A DNA stretch of 21,708 bases from an uncultured Clostridia bacterium (GTDB lineage Bacteria > Bacillota > Clostridia > TANB77 > CAG-508), in the NCBI GenBank assembly GCA_947624405.1, contig CANQKB010000011.1, positions 1 to 21,708 on the forward strand, read 5' to 3'. Made by a program: the position numbers and the translations under genes. The notes below the pieces were generated by a model. That model ran no database searches. It was not told where the DNA came from and saw only the letters and a program-made list of their open reading frames with translations. Of the stretch, positions 6,704 through 14,289 are shown piece after piece (position 1 is the first letter of the stretch; the number at the start of each line of letters is the position of its first letter).

Positions 6704-7195
6704 ATGGAAAAAAAATTGGATGCTTTTTTAGAACGTTTATTTAATAATAATAATTTTGCACGTTTTTTGTTAATTATGACAATAATCAATTGTGCGATAT
6801 TTTGCACAATAGTAGCTATTAAAAAAAACTGGGATATTTTGGACTATTACCCAGAAGGAACATATAGACATTTAGAGGAGGAAGCTTCTCGGCTTATCAA
6901 TAAAAGAGAATTCAAAACTAGCTATGACATGCAGGTGAGTTATGATAACTCCACAAATATCTTGGTGTTAATTTTAACTAGTGGACAAAGCAAAGTCACA
7001 GCAAATGTGACTGACTTTGGAAAGCCCACTGAATCAGTTAAAATATCAAGAGACATGCTGCACCCCAATAACACTATAGTGTTTAATGTGCTGTTAATAA
7101 TCGTCTTCAGCTTTTTCTGGGCTGTGTTTGAGTTTATTTTATTACTTATTGTTTGCTTTGTTTTATGGATTATTTCCTTTTTCATAAAACATTGA
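6704..7195 (+). CDS. Small membrane protein of unknown function, containing the only other in-frame CGG
   Basis: I do not recognise this 163-residue product. Hydrophobic segments lie near residues 19-42 (LLIMTIINCAIFCTIVAI) and 126-160, the latter long enough for two passes; a hydrophilic loop of about 85 residues lies between, with two predicted beta-rich runs (ILVLILTSG, KVTANVTDFG). The ATG at 6704 follows AAAGGAGAAAG; longer in-frame starts near 6569 overlap the promoter and are rejected. Codon 63 (6890-6892) is CGG within EEEASRLINKREF. Reading through it in frame gives the intact protein; a +1 shift there, as in ligA, pilT and bofA, would stop at a TGA 15 codons on and give about 77 residues. 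The gene is flanked by repeats and has its own promoter and terminator, so it may be acquired. Confidence 0.65.
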   Translation: MEKKLDAFLERLFNNNNFARFLLIMTIINCAIFCTIVAIKKNWDILDYYPEGTYRHLEEEASRLINKREFKTSYDMQVSYDNSTNILVLILTSGQSKVTANVTDFGKPTESVKISRDMLHPNNTIVFNVLLIIVFSFFWAVFEFILLLIVCFVLWIISFFIKH

Positions 7196-7216
7196 CACAA
7201 GTCCTACTATGCTGCC

Positions 7217-7252
7217 CAAAACAAGTGAGTTTCAAAAAACTCACTTGTTTTG
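7217..7252 (+). terminator. Strong hairpin terminator after the membrane-protein gene
   Basis: A perfect 16-base stem (7217-7232 with 7237-7252; core ACAAGTGAGTTT and AAACTCACTTGT) with a four-base loop ends in TTTTG. The U-tract is part of the stem, so it can act in either direction. It separates this gene from the DUF4912 promoter. Confidence 0.75.
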
Positions 7253-7321
7253 TTATAAATTAGATGTGAATTGTAACTATAACTAACTTTCAACTTTATT
7301 TAATTTTTATTCAAAATTGTA

Positions 7322-7350
7322 TTGAATTTATTTTTTTTTTGGTATATGAT
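7322..7350 (+). promoter_or_regulatory. Probable promoter of the DUF4912-GH57 operon
   Basis: TTGAAT (7322-7327) and TATGAT (7345-7350) are 17 bases apart, with a poly-T run in the spacer. The start codon with AAAGGAGGAAC lies 35 bases downstream. Confidence 0.6.
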
Positions 7351-7384
7351 ATTAATGTATTAATTTACAAAGGAGGAACTTGGA

Positions 7385-8368
7385 ATGGCAAGAAAAATTG
7401 CAAAAGAAGTTGAAAATAAAGATGAAGAAGAAAAAAAAGTAAAAAATGAGGATACAAAAAAAGAGGTAACTCCTAAAAAAATATCTGAAAAAAAATCCAA
7501 AAAAAATAAATTAAATTTGTCTCCAGAAGAAGAGGCAATTCTTTTAAAGCACTCTGTTGTTGCTATTATTAAAGATAGTAAAGAAATGAAAAAAAATGTA
7601 AAAGATAAACAAAAAAATGCTAAACTTTCAAAAAAAGCCGAAAAAGAATTGAAAAATACTAAATCAACAAAAACTTCTAATAAAAGAACAAGTGAAACTA
7701 AATCATTACGTGAAAGAAAAACTTCAACAAGGAAACGCACATCAAAGAAAAATCTTCTATTAGATAAACCAACTGCAAAACCAATGCTTGCAGAATATTA
7801 TGATTTACCTTATAGATATAATCAAACAGTGGTTAAAATTCTTGCACAGACTCCAACTACCCTATTCGTTTATTGGGATATTTCTGATGATGATAGAAAA
7901 TCATTAATTTCTTCTCATGGTGAAAATTTCTTCAATGAAACAAAACCCGTTCTTATTGTACATAACATAACACACAATTACTCATTTGAAATAGAAATAA
8001 ATGATTTTGCAAATAGTTGGTATATTAGAACCCAAGAACCTAATTGTGATTATATAATAGAACTTGGTAGAAGATTTTACGAAAAAAATGATAAACAATA
8101 TATATATATTGATAAATCAAATAATATGATTTCTCCAAATGACCATATACTATTTGAGCAAGTTGATTTACGCAAAGTTTTATTTAAAAACTTAAAAGAT
8201 AACAAAATATCATATAAAGATTTTGGTAGCTTACAATCTATACGCAATATGGATAATTTGTATGGAAATATATTTGATATATATAGCCTACTATATGATG
8301 ATGAAACATTTAATGAAATTCACAATCCAACCTCTATAGATTTCATTGTGAAAAGACCAGTTCATTAA
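7385..8368 (+). CDS. DUF4912 domain protein with long lysine-rich N-terminus
   Basis: The 327-residue product has two parts. Residues 1 to about 130 are low-complexity and strongly basic (runs of KK, EE and ST), probably disordered. Residues about 135-280 form a folded domain (LAEYYDLPYRYNQTVV, LFVYWDIS, FEIEINDFANSWYIR, CDYIIELGRR) that I recognise as DUF4912. This family is commonly found next to GH57 enzymes of glucan metabolism and resembles carbohydrate-binding or sugar-sensing modules, but its biochemical role is not established. There is no signal peptide or membrane segment. The gene lies 27 bases upstream of the GH57 branching enzyme on the same strand and shares its promoter, so a supporting role in glycogen handling is a reasonable inference. 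Confidence 0.85.
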   Translation: MARKIAKEVENKDEEEKKVKNEDTKKEVTPKKISEKKSKKNKLNLSPEEEAILLKHSVVAIIKDSKEMKKNVKDKQKNAKLSKKAEKELKNTKSTKTSNKRTSETKSLRERKTSTRKRTSKKNLLLDKPTAKPMLAEYYDLPYRYNQTVVKILAQTPTTLFVYWDISDDDRKSLISSHGENFFNETKPVLIVHNITHNYSFEIEINDFANSWYIRTQEPNCDYIIELGRRFYEKNDKQYIYIDKSNNMISPNDHILFEQVDLRKVLFKNLKDNKISYKDFGSLQSIRNMDNLYGNIFDIYSLLYDDETFNEIHNPTSIDFIVKRPVH

Positions 8369-8395
8369 AAATATAAATTAGAAAGAGTGATATAA

Positions 8396-9988
8396 ATGAA
8401 CAAAAATCCAAAAGGTTACGTAAGTTTCGTACTACACGCCCATTTACCTTTTGTACATCACCCAGAAAGTGATAACTATTTAGAAGAAGAATGGCTTTTT
8501 GAAGCTATTTCTGAAACATATATACCTTTACTTACAAATTTTAAAAAATTAGAAGAAGAAGAGGTTGATTTTAGAATAACAATGTCTCTTACTCCCCCTC
8601 TTCTTTCTATGTTAGATAGTCCACTTCTTCAAAGAAAATACATCAAATACTTAAAAAAACATATAGAATTATGTGAGAAAGAAGTTATAAGGACTAAAGA
8701 TAATAAAAAAATAAATGCTTTATCTAATTATTATTTAGATAGATATACATCTGATTTACATATTTTTAAAGATGTTTATGATTGCAATCTAATACAAGGA
8801 TTCAAGCATTTTCAAGATATAGGCGTACTTGAAATTATAACATGTGGAGCAACACATGGCTATTTCCCTCTTCTCTATGTTAATGAAAAAACAATCCGTG
8901 CACAAATTGCAGTAGGAGTGCAAACATATGAAAAATACTTTGGGAAAAAGCCTCGTGGAATCTGGCTTCCTGAATGTGGATACGTACCAGAATCTGATAA
9001 ATACTTAAAGGAATTTGGTATAGAATATATTATAACAGAATCACATGGTATTTTATATGCTAACCCTACTCCTATTTATGGTACATTTGCACCTATTGTT
9101 TCTCACGGTGGAGTTGTTGCGTTTGGACGTGATTTAGAATCATCAAGACAAGTATGGAGCTCTGTTTGTGGTTATCCAGGAGATTATAATTACCGTGAAT
9201 TCTATAGAGATATTGGTTATGATGCAGATTATGATTACATTAAGCCATACATCACATATGACGGTGTTCGCGTTAATACTGGTATCAAATATCATAGAAT
9301 AACTGGCCAAACTGATAATAAGGACATATATGATGTTAGATGGGCAATGGATTCTGCAGAAAAACAAGCTGGACATTTCTTTGATTCAAGAGAAAAGCAA
9401 ATTAATAACTTAGCAAATCACATGCAAACACCACCTATTGTTTTGTGCCCATATGATGCAGAACTATATGGACATTGGTGGTACGAAGGTCCTTACTGGC
9501 TATATATATTATTTAAGAAAATTTACTACGATGAATGTAATTTCAAATTAATTACTCCTAGTGAATATATTGATAAATATCCTGATATGCAAGTTTGTAC
9601 ACCATGTCGTTCTAGTTGGGGTAAAAACGGATATAGTGAAGTATGGATTAATGAACTTAATGATTATGCTATCCGTCATCTTCATGTTTGTGGAGATAGA
9701 ATGGTTGAACTTGCAAATACATATGCTAATGAAACCGACAAAACTAAAATTTTCGCTTTAAATCAATGTGCAAGAGAATTGCTCCTTGCTCAAAGTAGTG
9801 ATTGGAATTTCATTATAACAAATGGTACAATGGTCGACTATGCTAAAAAACGTACTAAAGACCATGTTGGTCGATTTACTAAACTATATAATCAAATCAA
9901 AGAAGACAAGATTGATGAGGAATTTTTAGAAGATATTGCTGAAAAAGATTCTATCTTCCCTGATATTGATTACAGGATATATTGCTGA
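8396..9988 (+). CDS. GH57 1,4-alpha-glucan branching enzyme (DUF1957 type)
   Basis: GH57 branching enzymes cut an alpha-1,4 glucan and re-attach the piece by an alpha-1,6 bond, so this protein probably takes part in cytoplasmic glycogen synthesis. The 530-residue length matches the short bacterial form. The family's motifs are present in order: HAHLPFVHHPE at 14-24, CGATHGYFPLL near 150-160, GIWLPECGYVPESD with the expected nucleophile Glu193, and CPYDAELYGHWWYEGP with the expected acid/base Asp354. The C-terminal region contains the WNFIITNGTMVDYA block usual for the DUF1957 helical domain. No signal peptide is present. The ATG follows GAAAGAGTGAT. No glgC or glgA neighbour is visible, so the rest of the pathway must lie elsewhere. 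An amylase activity instead of branching cannot be excluded by sequence alone. Confidence 0.88.
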   Translation: MNKNPKGYVSFVLHAHLPFVHHPESDNYLEEEWLFEAISETYIPLLTNFKKLEEEEVDFRITMSLTPPLLSMLDSPLLQRKYIKYLKKHIELCEKEVIRTKDNKKINALSNYYLDRYTSDLHIFKDVYDCNLIQGFKHFQDIGVLEIITCGATHGYFPLLYVNEKTIRAQIAVGVQTYEKYFGKKPRGIWLPECGYVPESDKYLKEFGIEYIITESHGILYANPTPIYGTFAPIVSHGGVVAFGRDLESSRQVWSSVCGYPGDYNYREFYRDIGYDADYDYIKPYITYDGVRVNTGIKYHRITGQTDNKDIYDVRWAMDSAEKQAGHFFDSREKQINNLANHMQTPPIVLCPYDAELYGHWWYEGPYWLYILFKKIYYDECNFKLITPSEYIDKYPDMQVCTPCRSSWGKNGYSEVWINELNDYAIRHLHVCGDRMVELANTYANETDKTKIFALNQCARELLLAQSSDWNFIITNGTMVDYAKKRTKDHVGRFTKLYNQIKEDKIDEEFLEDIAEKDSIFPDIDYRIYC

Positions 9989-9998
9989 AACAAGCTAC

Positions 9999-10090
9999 AA
10001 AAAGACCTCTTTTGAATAAGATAATGTATAAACCTAAATTTTTTGTGGGATAATACATTTGAAGTATGGAAAATCAAGGGAGGTCTTTTT
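9999..10090 (+). promoter_or_regulatory. Long helix between GH57 and ytxC: terminator-like and covering the ytxC ribosome binding site
   Basis: AAAAAGACCTCTTTTGA (9999-10015) pairs with 10074-10090 (TCAAGGGAGGTCTTTTT) over 17 positions with two G-U pairs. A nested stem, AATGTAT (10023-10029) with ATACATT (10053-10059), lies inside, capped by a possible CCTA/TGGG pair. The 3' arm contains the GGGAGG of ytxC and runs into seven U residues just before its GTG start, so the helix could both end the GH57 transcript and hide the ytxC binding site. No known riboswitch class was recognised. Confidence 0.6.
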
Positions 10091-10093
10091 TTC

Positions 10094-10936
10094 GTGAAGT
10101 CATTATGCATTAAAACTAATAATAAAGATATACTATCATATTTAAACACCGAATTTGAAAAGATAAACCTTGATAATTTTTATATGCACCAACTACGTTT
10201 TAAAATATATGAAAACATTATTGTCCATTATACTGGTGAAAATTTAGATTTATTTTTTGATAAAATTTCCTCTGTGTTATCCGACCTCATTATCAATTTT
10301 TATGAGAAGAAATTACTTAGACGAATCCTTGAATACAATTATTTTTATTTTAATTCTTTGGAGAAAAGAAAAATAATTGATATTGCTTGTCATTTTATTA
10401 ATAACGATTTAATTTCCAAAGAAGATAATTTTTATGCAATTCATTATGCAATCAACGATTATATACGCAAAAACAAATCTATCGTTTTAGAAGGATTTGT
10501 TAATTTTCGATTACAAAATTATATGAAAAACTTAGATTATGTCATTGACCTTTCTGTAAATAAATATATTACAGACAAAGAATATATAGAATTTGTAAAT
10601 TCTTTAAAATTATATGTCTCCCTTAATACATCTAGCTCTTCTGTTATTCATTTATTATATTACCATGGAGACAGCATTTTACTTGATAAAAATAAAAATA
10701 TTATTCAAACTGATGCAGATAATACAAGTACAAAATATATGTCTGATATAAGTTTTTCCTCAAATGATTATGCTTTAAACACACTTCTTGATTTAATTCC
10801 TAAAAAACTTGTAATTCATTTAATGGATGGAAAGTGTGATGAGTTTATTAATACTTTAAAATTAGTTTTTGAAAATAGATATGAAATTTGTTCGTCTTGT
10901 GATATTTGCAAATTTTACAAAATTAATTCAAACTAA
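10094..10936 (+). CDS. ytxC: YtxC-family sporulation-associated protein
   Basis: The 280-residue product resembles YtxC (PF08812 family), a protein of spore-forming Bacillota whose molecular role is not known. Supporting features are the block EGFVNFRLQNYMKNLDYVID at about 133-152, the following KEYIEFVNSLKLYV, the LLDLIPKKLVIHL segment near the end and a cysteine-rich terminus (CSSCDIC). No membrane segment or signal peptide is seen. I place the start at the GTG at 10094, which follows AAGGGAGG; an in-frame ATG at 10043 lies inside the loop of the upstream helix and has no binding site. The start and binding site are embedded in that helix, suggesting conditional expression. It follows the branching enzyme by about 105 bases and precedes the DUF2508 gene. 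Confidence 0.75.
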   Translation: MKSLCIKTNNKDILSYLNTEFEKINLDNFYMHQLRFKIYENIIVHYTGENLDLFFDKISSVLSDLIINFYEKKLLRRILEYNYFYFNSLEKRKIIDIACHFINNDLISKEDNFYAIHYAINDYIRKNKSIVLEGFVNFRLQNYMKNLDYVIDLSVNKYITDKEYIEFVNSLKLYVSLNTSSSSVIHLLYYHGDSILLDKNKNIIQTDADNTSTKYMSDISFSSNDYALNTLLDLIPKKLVIHLMDGKCDEFINTLKLVFENRYEICSSCDICKFYKINSN

Positions 10937-10954
10937 ATGTATATTTTTTCCATT

Positions 10955-10980
10955 ATTGGAATACAATACTATTGTCCAAT
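10955..10980 (+). other. Small hairpin downstream of ytxC
   Basis: ATTGG (10955-10959) pairs with CCAAT (10976-10980) and ACAAT (10963-10967) with ATTGT (10971-10975), with a three-base bulge. No U-run follows, so it is not a convincing intrinsic terminator. Confidence 0.35.
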
Positions 10981-11057
10981 GTAAGGCAGTTAAATTACTT
11001 TAAGGATTAATATACATTAATTTTTTATATATTAATTCTTTTGAAAGGATTGATGTT

Positions 11058-11333
11058 ATGATTTATGAAAATATTAGGAAAAATATTTCATTTAAGAAAA
11101 ATGATAATGATAATATAAATTTAATTTCTTGCATTTTAAAAACTCGTGAAGATTTAATTACTGCAAATAATAACTACGAATTTGCTGATGGTGAACTTAT
11201 AGATTACTATCTATATCAAATTAAAGCTACTCAATCTAAATACAACTATTTATTGAAAAAAGCTAAAAAAAATGGAGTTTTAGTTACTATGCTTGATCAA
11301 CTTGAGATAAAAAACTCCGATATTGCTATTTAG
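11058..11333 (+). CDS. DUF2508 (YaaL-like) protein
   Basis: The 91-residue product matches the small helical DUF2508 family by pattern: an acidic first half, then the signature run ELIDYYLYQIKATQSKYNYL followed by LKKAKKNGVLV. In B. subtilis and many Clostridia the family member (yaaL) lies directly upstream of bofA, and here the next gene is bofA, which strongly supports the call. Its function is unknown. It is soluble, with no signal peptide or membrane segment. The ATG at 11058 has GAAAGGATTGATGTT upstream. A strong hairpin at 11345-11389 separates it from bofA and probably lowers read-through. Confidence 0.8.
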   Translation: MIYENIRKNISFKKNDNDNINLISCILKTREDLITANNNYEFADGELIDYYLYQIKATQSKYNYLLKKAKKNGVLVTMLDQLEIKNSDIAI

Positions 11334-11344
11334 TTTTTAAAGTT

Positions 11345-11389
11345 CATTTCGAAATCTAAAATCTTGAAAAAGTTTCAGATTTCGAAATG
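11345..11389 (+). terminator. Hairpin between the DUF2508 gene and bofA
   Basis: CATTTCGAAATCT (11345-11357) is the perfect inverse of 11377-11389; each arm also contains the self-complementary ATTTCGAAAT. The U-rich stretch TCTTTCTCCTTATTTT follows on the plus strand. It is probably an attenuating terminator; a protein-binding palindrome pair is an alternative. Confidence 0.6.
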
Positions 11390-11479
11390 TCTTTCTCCTT
11401 ATTTTAAAATTGGAAAAGCTTAAGATTTTATTACTCTTTATGAATTATTTAAAAACATATTTGGAAGGATTGATATTTT

Positions 11480-11750
11480 ATGGAATTTATTAACGCTTTG
11501 ACTTACATATCTATTATTTGCATTATTTTTGTATTGTGTAGAATTTTCATTCTACCTCTTAAATTTATTTTTAAGATTTTACTCAATTTTTCGTTAAGTG
11601 CTTTGCTTATTTTCCTTATCAATCTTGTTCGGCAATGTTTTTAATTTTCATATTGGGATTAATTTTTTTACAATTATCTTGATTAGTATTTTAGGCATAC
11701 CTGGTGCAACTTTGCTTACTGCATTAAGATTCCTACTCCCTGCAATTTAA
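11480..11750 (+). CDS. bofA: Pro-sigma-K processing inhibitor BofA, interrupted by an apparent +1 frameshift at a CGG codon
   Basis: BofA is a small membrane protein that holds the SpoIVFB protease inactive in the mother cell until pro-sigma-K is to be cleaved. The first frame gives MEFINALTYISIICIIFVLC and continues hydrophobic to INLV (residue 50), then CGG (11630-11632) and a TAA three codons later. Skipping one base gives G, then NVFNFHIGINFFTI, LGIPGATLLTALRFLLPAI and stop, which is the characteristic BofA C-terminus. The joined product is 89 residues, the family's normal size. The ATG follows TTGGAAGGAT. The gene lies after the DUF2508 gene, as in other Bacillota, and its stop abuts that of the convergent sortase gene. 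It is either recoded or a recent pseudogene; the shared CGG form with ligA and pilT favours recoding. Confidence 0.85.
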
Positions 11751-12509
11751 TTATATTTTTCTTCCTTTTACAACAAATCTTTGTGCACCAGTGCTAGTAC
11801 AAGTAATTAATGTTGCCTCAACATTACCATCTGTTATTTGCGATGTACAACTTACATCCTTTGGATCAACAACATATGTAGTATATACTGAATATGTAGC
11901 AGTTCTTCCTAAATTATCTGTAATTTGAAATGTATCGCCGATTTTAATACCAGATAATTTTCCAAACATTTTACCATTTTTATAATTATGTCCTACAATA
12001 ACGTAATTTCCTACTTCATTTGGATTTGGTCCCCACAATTTATTTAAAGAAATTTCCAACAATTCATCAGATGAATCTGAAAGTACAGGATATTCAATTC
12101 CTAAGCATGGTATTTTTAAAGTTGCATCTGTATAATATTTTGTACCATCGTTAGCAACTGATTCTACAATATTATTTTTTTGATTTTCTCCAGATAACAC
12201 TTTTGATACATCCACCTCTTGAGACTCTTCAGCATTTTCTTCTGTCTCCGCTAAATCGTTTACAACCAAAACATCATCTTGAGCTGATATATTAGATGGA
12301 ATATCTTTAATTTCAGCACGTAATCCAAGTAAAATTTCTTGTGACACCTGCTCACTTTTATTTCTATCATATTCTGCATATATGCAACACGAAAATAACG
12401 TACATGCTAAAAAACACGATAAAAAAAAGTTGAATTTATATATTTTTTTCTTTCTTTTAAATTCTGGAGTGAGTATAACTTTATCAGTAATTAAAATTTG
12501 ATTTTTCAT
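11751..12509 (-). CDS. Sortase (class D/E-like), membrane anchored
   Basis: Sortases are cysteine transpeptidases that attach proteins to the wall or assemble pili at the outer face of the membrane. The 252-residue product has a short cytoplasmic tail, one membrane anchor at about 27-45, an acidic linker (about 65-120) and a sortase barrel. The catalytic residues are all present: His174 (VGHNYKNGKMFG), Cys237 (TLITCTSTG) and Arg244 (AQRFVV). Sequence style resembles class D or E rather than SrtA or SrtB, but the class cannot be fixed by eye. I chose the ATG at 12509, preceded by AAGAAGGA; upstream TTG and ATG alternatives overlap or crowd that site. No LPxTG-type substrate is encoded in this window. 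It is convergent with bofA and has its own promoter. Confidence 0.88.
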   Translation of the reverse strand: MKNQILITDKVILTPEFKRKKKIYKFNFFLSCFLACTLFSCCIYAEYDRNKSEQVSQEILLGLRAEIKDIPSNISAQDDVLVVNDLAETEENAEESQEVDVSKVLSGENQKNNIVESVANDGTKYYTDATLKIPCLGIEYPVLSDSSDELLEISLNKLWGPNPNEVGNYVIVGHNYKNGKMFGKLSGIKIGDTFQITDNLGRTATYSVYTTYVVDPKDVSCTSQITDGNVEATLITCTSTGAQRFVVKGRKI

Positions 12510-12626
12510 ATTAATAATCATTCCTTCTTGAGGTTTAATCAAAGCTTGAAATCTAGTATTTAAGCGTGTTTTATATATTAATGAATTTTAATTTTAACTA
12601 AAATGTCAAACCTAATCCCCTTTTTT

Positions 12627-12655
12627 ATTATACTATACTTTTTTCTCCTTTGCAA
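12627..12655 (-). promoter_or_regulatory. Sigma-A promoter of the sortase gene
   Basis: On the minus strand TTGCAA (12655-12650) and TATAAT (12632-12627) are exactly 17 bases apart. A second TTGACA at 12609-12604 lacks a good -10 at the correct distance. The pilus-operon terminator lies immediately upstream. Confidence 0.7.
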
Positions 12656-12664
12656 CAAAAATTC

Positions 12665-12692
12665 AAAAAAAAGAAGAGTATTTTCTCTTCTT
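12665..12692 (-). terminator. Intrinsic terminator of the type IV pilus operon
   Basis: On the minus strand AAGAAGAG, a six-base loop and CTCTTCTT form a perfect eight-base stem (12692-12671) followed by six or more T residues (12670-12665). It lies about 230 bases after the pilC stop, so the transcript's 3' end includes the family B repeat. Confidence 0.8.
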
Positions 12693-12707
12693 GTTACAGT
12701 TCCTCAC

Positions 12708-12902
12708 CTAACTAGCTAAGCGTGGAGAAATGTTTTAAAAATTGAAGTGAAGTTCGACCTAATATTTTTTTTGCTTGTACATTTTCAAATTCGTATCTAT
12801 ATTTTAACAAACCAAAGTATCTTAAACGCCTTGGAGAACACAACGCCACATTTTTAAAACATTTTCTCGGGTAGCTTAGCAGAAATCGACCGTGAATTGT
12901 AG
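12708..12902. repeat. Family B repeat, copy 2 (about 195 bp)
   Basis: This is the second full copy of the element at 1764-1957, in the same orientation on the plus strand, with clear similarity throughout (CTAACTAGCTAAGCGTGGAG at the left, GGTAGCTTAGC near the right, shared AAACGCCTTGGAGAAC inside). It ends about 19 bases from the pilC stop and is followed by the operon terminator, so it is transcribed as part of the pilus mRNA. A short open frame across it on the minus strand is not supported as a gene. Confidence 0.8.
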
Positions 12903-12920
12903 TCTTCGTGTTTTCAACAT

Positions 12921-14270
12921 TTATCGCAAGTATGCATCTATTAGCCATCCACCCATGTAAACCTGTATACATGGAACAAGAACAACTAACACGAAGAAAA
13001 TCAAAACTGCACCTACGATAGCATAAACAATTTGTGGTAAAACTTTAATTGTCTTGTCAAGTAATACATTTATATCTATTTCCATATATTCAACTAATTT
13101 TTCCATCATAGCTGCCAAGTCAGTATCCATACCTATTTTTAACATCTCTGTAATCATAGATGATGGAAGACCAGACCTTTCAAAAGGCTCTATCCAAGAT
13201 TCACCTATGAAAATATTGTTAATTGCAGATTCTATAACTGATAAAAGCACTAAATTCTTAGTAACATTTCTACCTATTTCCAAAGCATCCTGTATTCTCA
13301 TTCCGTTATTCAAATTAAGGAGCATCGCCCTAGTTACTCTTGAAAAATCTATTGCAAATATTAACTGCCCAAACACTGGCATTTTATATTTGAAATAATG
13401 CCAATTGTACTTTCCTTTTGGTGTATTAATATACCAAATGAACGTCATAACAGCAATTCCTATTATACCTGTCGGTATATACCAATACAACAAGAACCAG
13501 TCAACAACCTTTGAGAACCATCTACTTATTGCTGGCAATTCAACTGTTGATCCAAATTGATCATACAAATCTTGTATTGCAGGCAATGCAATCAATGTAC
13601 CAGCAATCAACATTACTAATAACAAAACAAATTGCAAAATGTTTGGTATTAATATACCTCTTAATGTTCTATTAATAGAATCTGTTTGTTCAAGATATTT
13701 CAAGGCCTGCTCTAATGCTAGTGTTAAATCCCCTGAAAGTTCCCCAACCTTTATCATGTTTATATACAAATATGGAAAAACATCATCATAATATTCCATC
13801 GTTGTATACATATTTTCACCGGCTTCAACTCCAGCTAATACATCCTCAAGTATTCCTCTCAAACTGAAGTTTTCAGTATTTTCAATAATTGTATTCAGTG
13901 CATGTATATTATTGAAGTTTGCCTTTTTCAGTAAGTAAAAATTCTGTGTAAATATTATTATATCTCTTGAGGTTATTCTTTCTGTTTTTGAAATAGAATG
14001 GTATATTCTTTCAAAATACGTAGTATTTCTTTTTTGCCTATTGGCTAGAAGGTCTGTAGTATCAACATTTTTTAAGATTTCTTCAATATTTTGGGTATTT
14101 TTTCTTACTTGCCTTTTAGCCTTTGTTCTTTGAAGTGTTTTATCAACAGTTATTGGTATCAAATTATTACGTTGCAATTTTTTTATTGCTAAATACTTGT
14201 TGCTTTCTTCTATTGTATTCATAACAATTACACCATGTTCTGTCATAGCTTTATATCTATATACAGGCAT
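12921..14270 (-). CDS. pilC: Type IV pilus inner-membrane platform protein PilC
   Basis: PilC is the membrane platform on which the PilB and PilT motors act during pilus extension and retraction. The 449-residue product has two GspF-type repeats. The first holds ITSRDIIIFTQNFYLLKKAN, GILEDVLAGVEAGENM and KVGELSGDLTLALEQALKYLE; the second holds IDFSRVTRAMLLNLNNGM, SGLPSSMITEMLKIGMDT and the end LVLVVLVPCIQVYMGG. Three membrane segments are visible (about 205-230, 262-283 and 413-437). The N-terminus (PVYRYKAMTEHGVIVMNTIE) is the usual GspF/PilC leader. Length is slightly above the common 400. The ATG follows AAGGAGGAAAAAGA. It is the last gene of the operon, 19 bases after pilT, and is followed by a B repeat and the terminator. 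Confidence 0.93.
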   Translation of the reverse strand: MPVYRYKAMTEHGVIVMNTIEESNKYLAIKKLQRNNLIPITVDKTLQRTKAKRQVRKNTQNIEEILKNVDTTDLLANRQKRNTTYFERIYHSISKTERITSRDIIIFTQNFYLLKKANFNNIHALNTIIENTENFSLRGILEDVLAGVEAGENMYTTMEYYDDVFPYLYINMIKVGELSGDLTLALEQALKYLEQTDSINRTLRGILIPNILQFVLLLVMLIAGTLIALPAIQDLYDQFGSTVELPAISRWFSKVVDWFLLYWYIPTGIIGIAVMTFIWYINTPKGKYNWHYFKYKMPVFGQLIFAIDFSRVTRAMLLNLNNGMRIQDALEIGRNVTKNLVLLSVIESAINNIFIGESWIEPFERSGLPSSMITEMLKIGMDTDLAAMMEKLVEYMEIDINVLLDKTIKVLPQIVYAIVGAVLIFFVLVVLVPCIQVYMGGWLIDAYLR

Positions 14271-14289
14271 TCTTTTTCCTCCTTACGTT

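Noticed and set aside
9143..9376. Open frame on the minus strand inside the GH57 gene
   Set aside because: It is a shadow frame of a well-supported gene, with no binding site and no family resemblance.
12712..12972. Open frame of 86 codons on the minus strand across B repeat copy 2
   Set aside because: It begins inside pilC in another frame. The matching frame in copy 1 has a stop just upstream and no start codon, and a one-base length difference breaks it, so it is not a gene.
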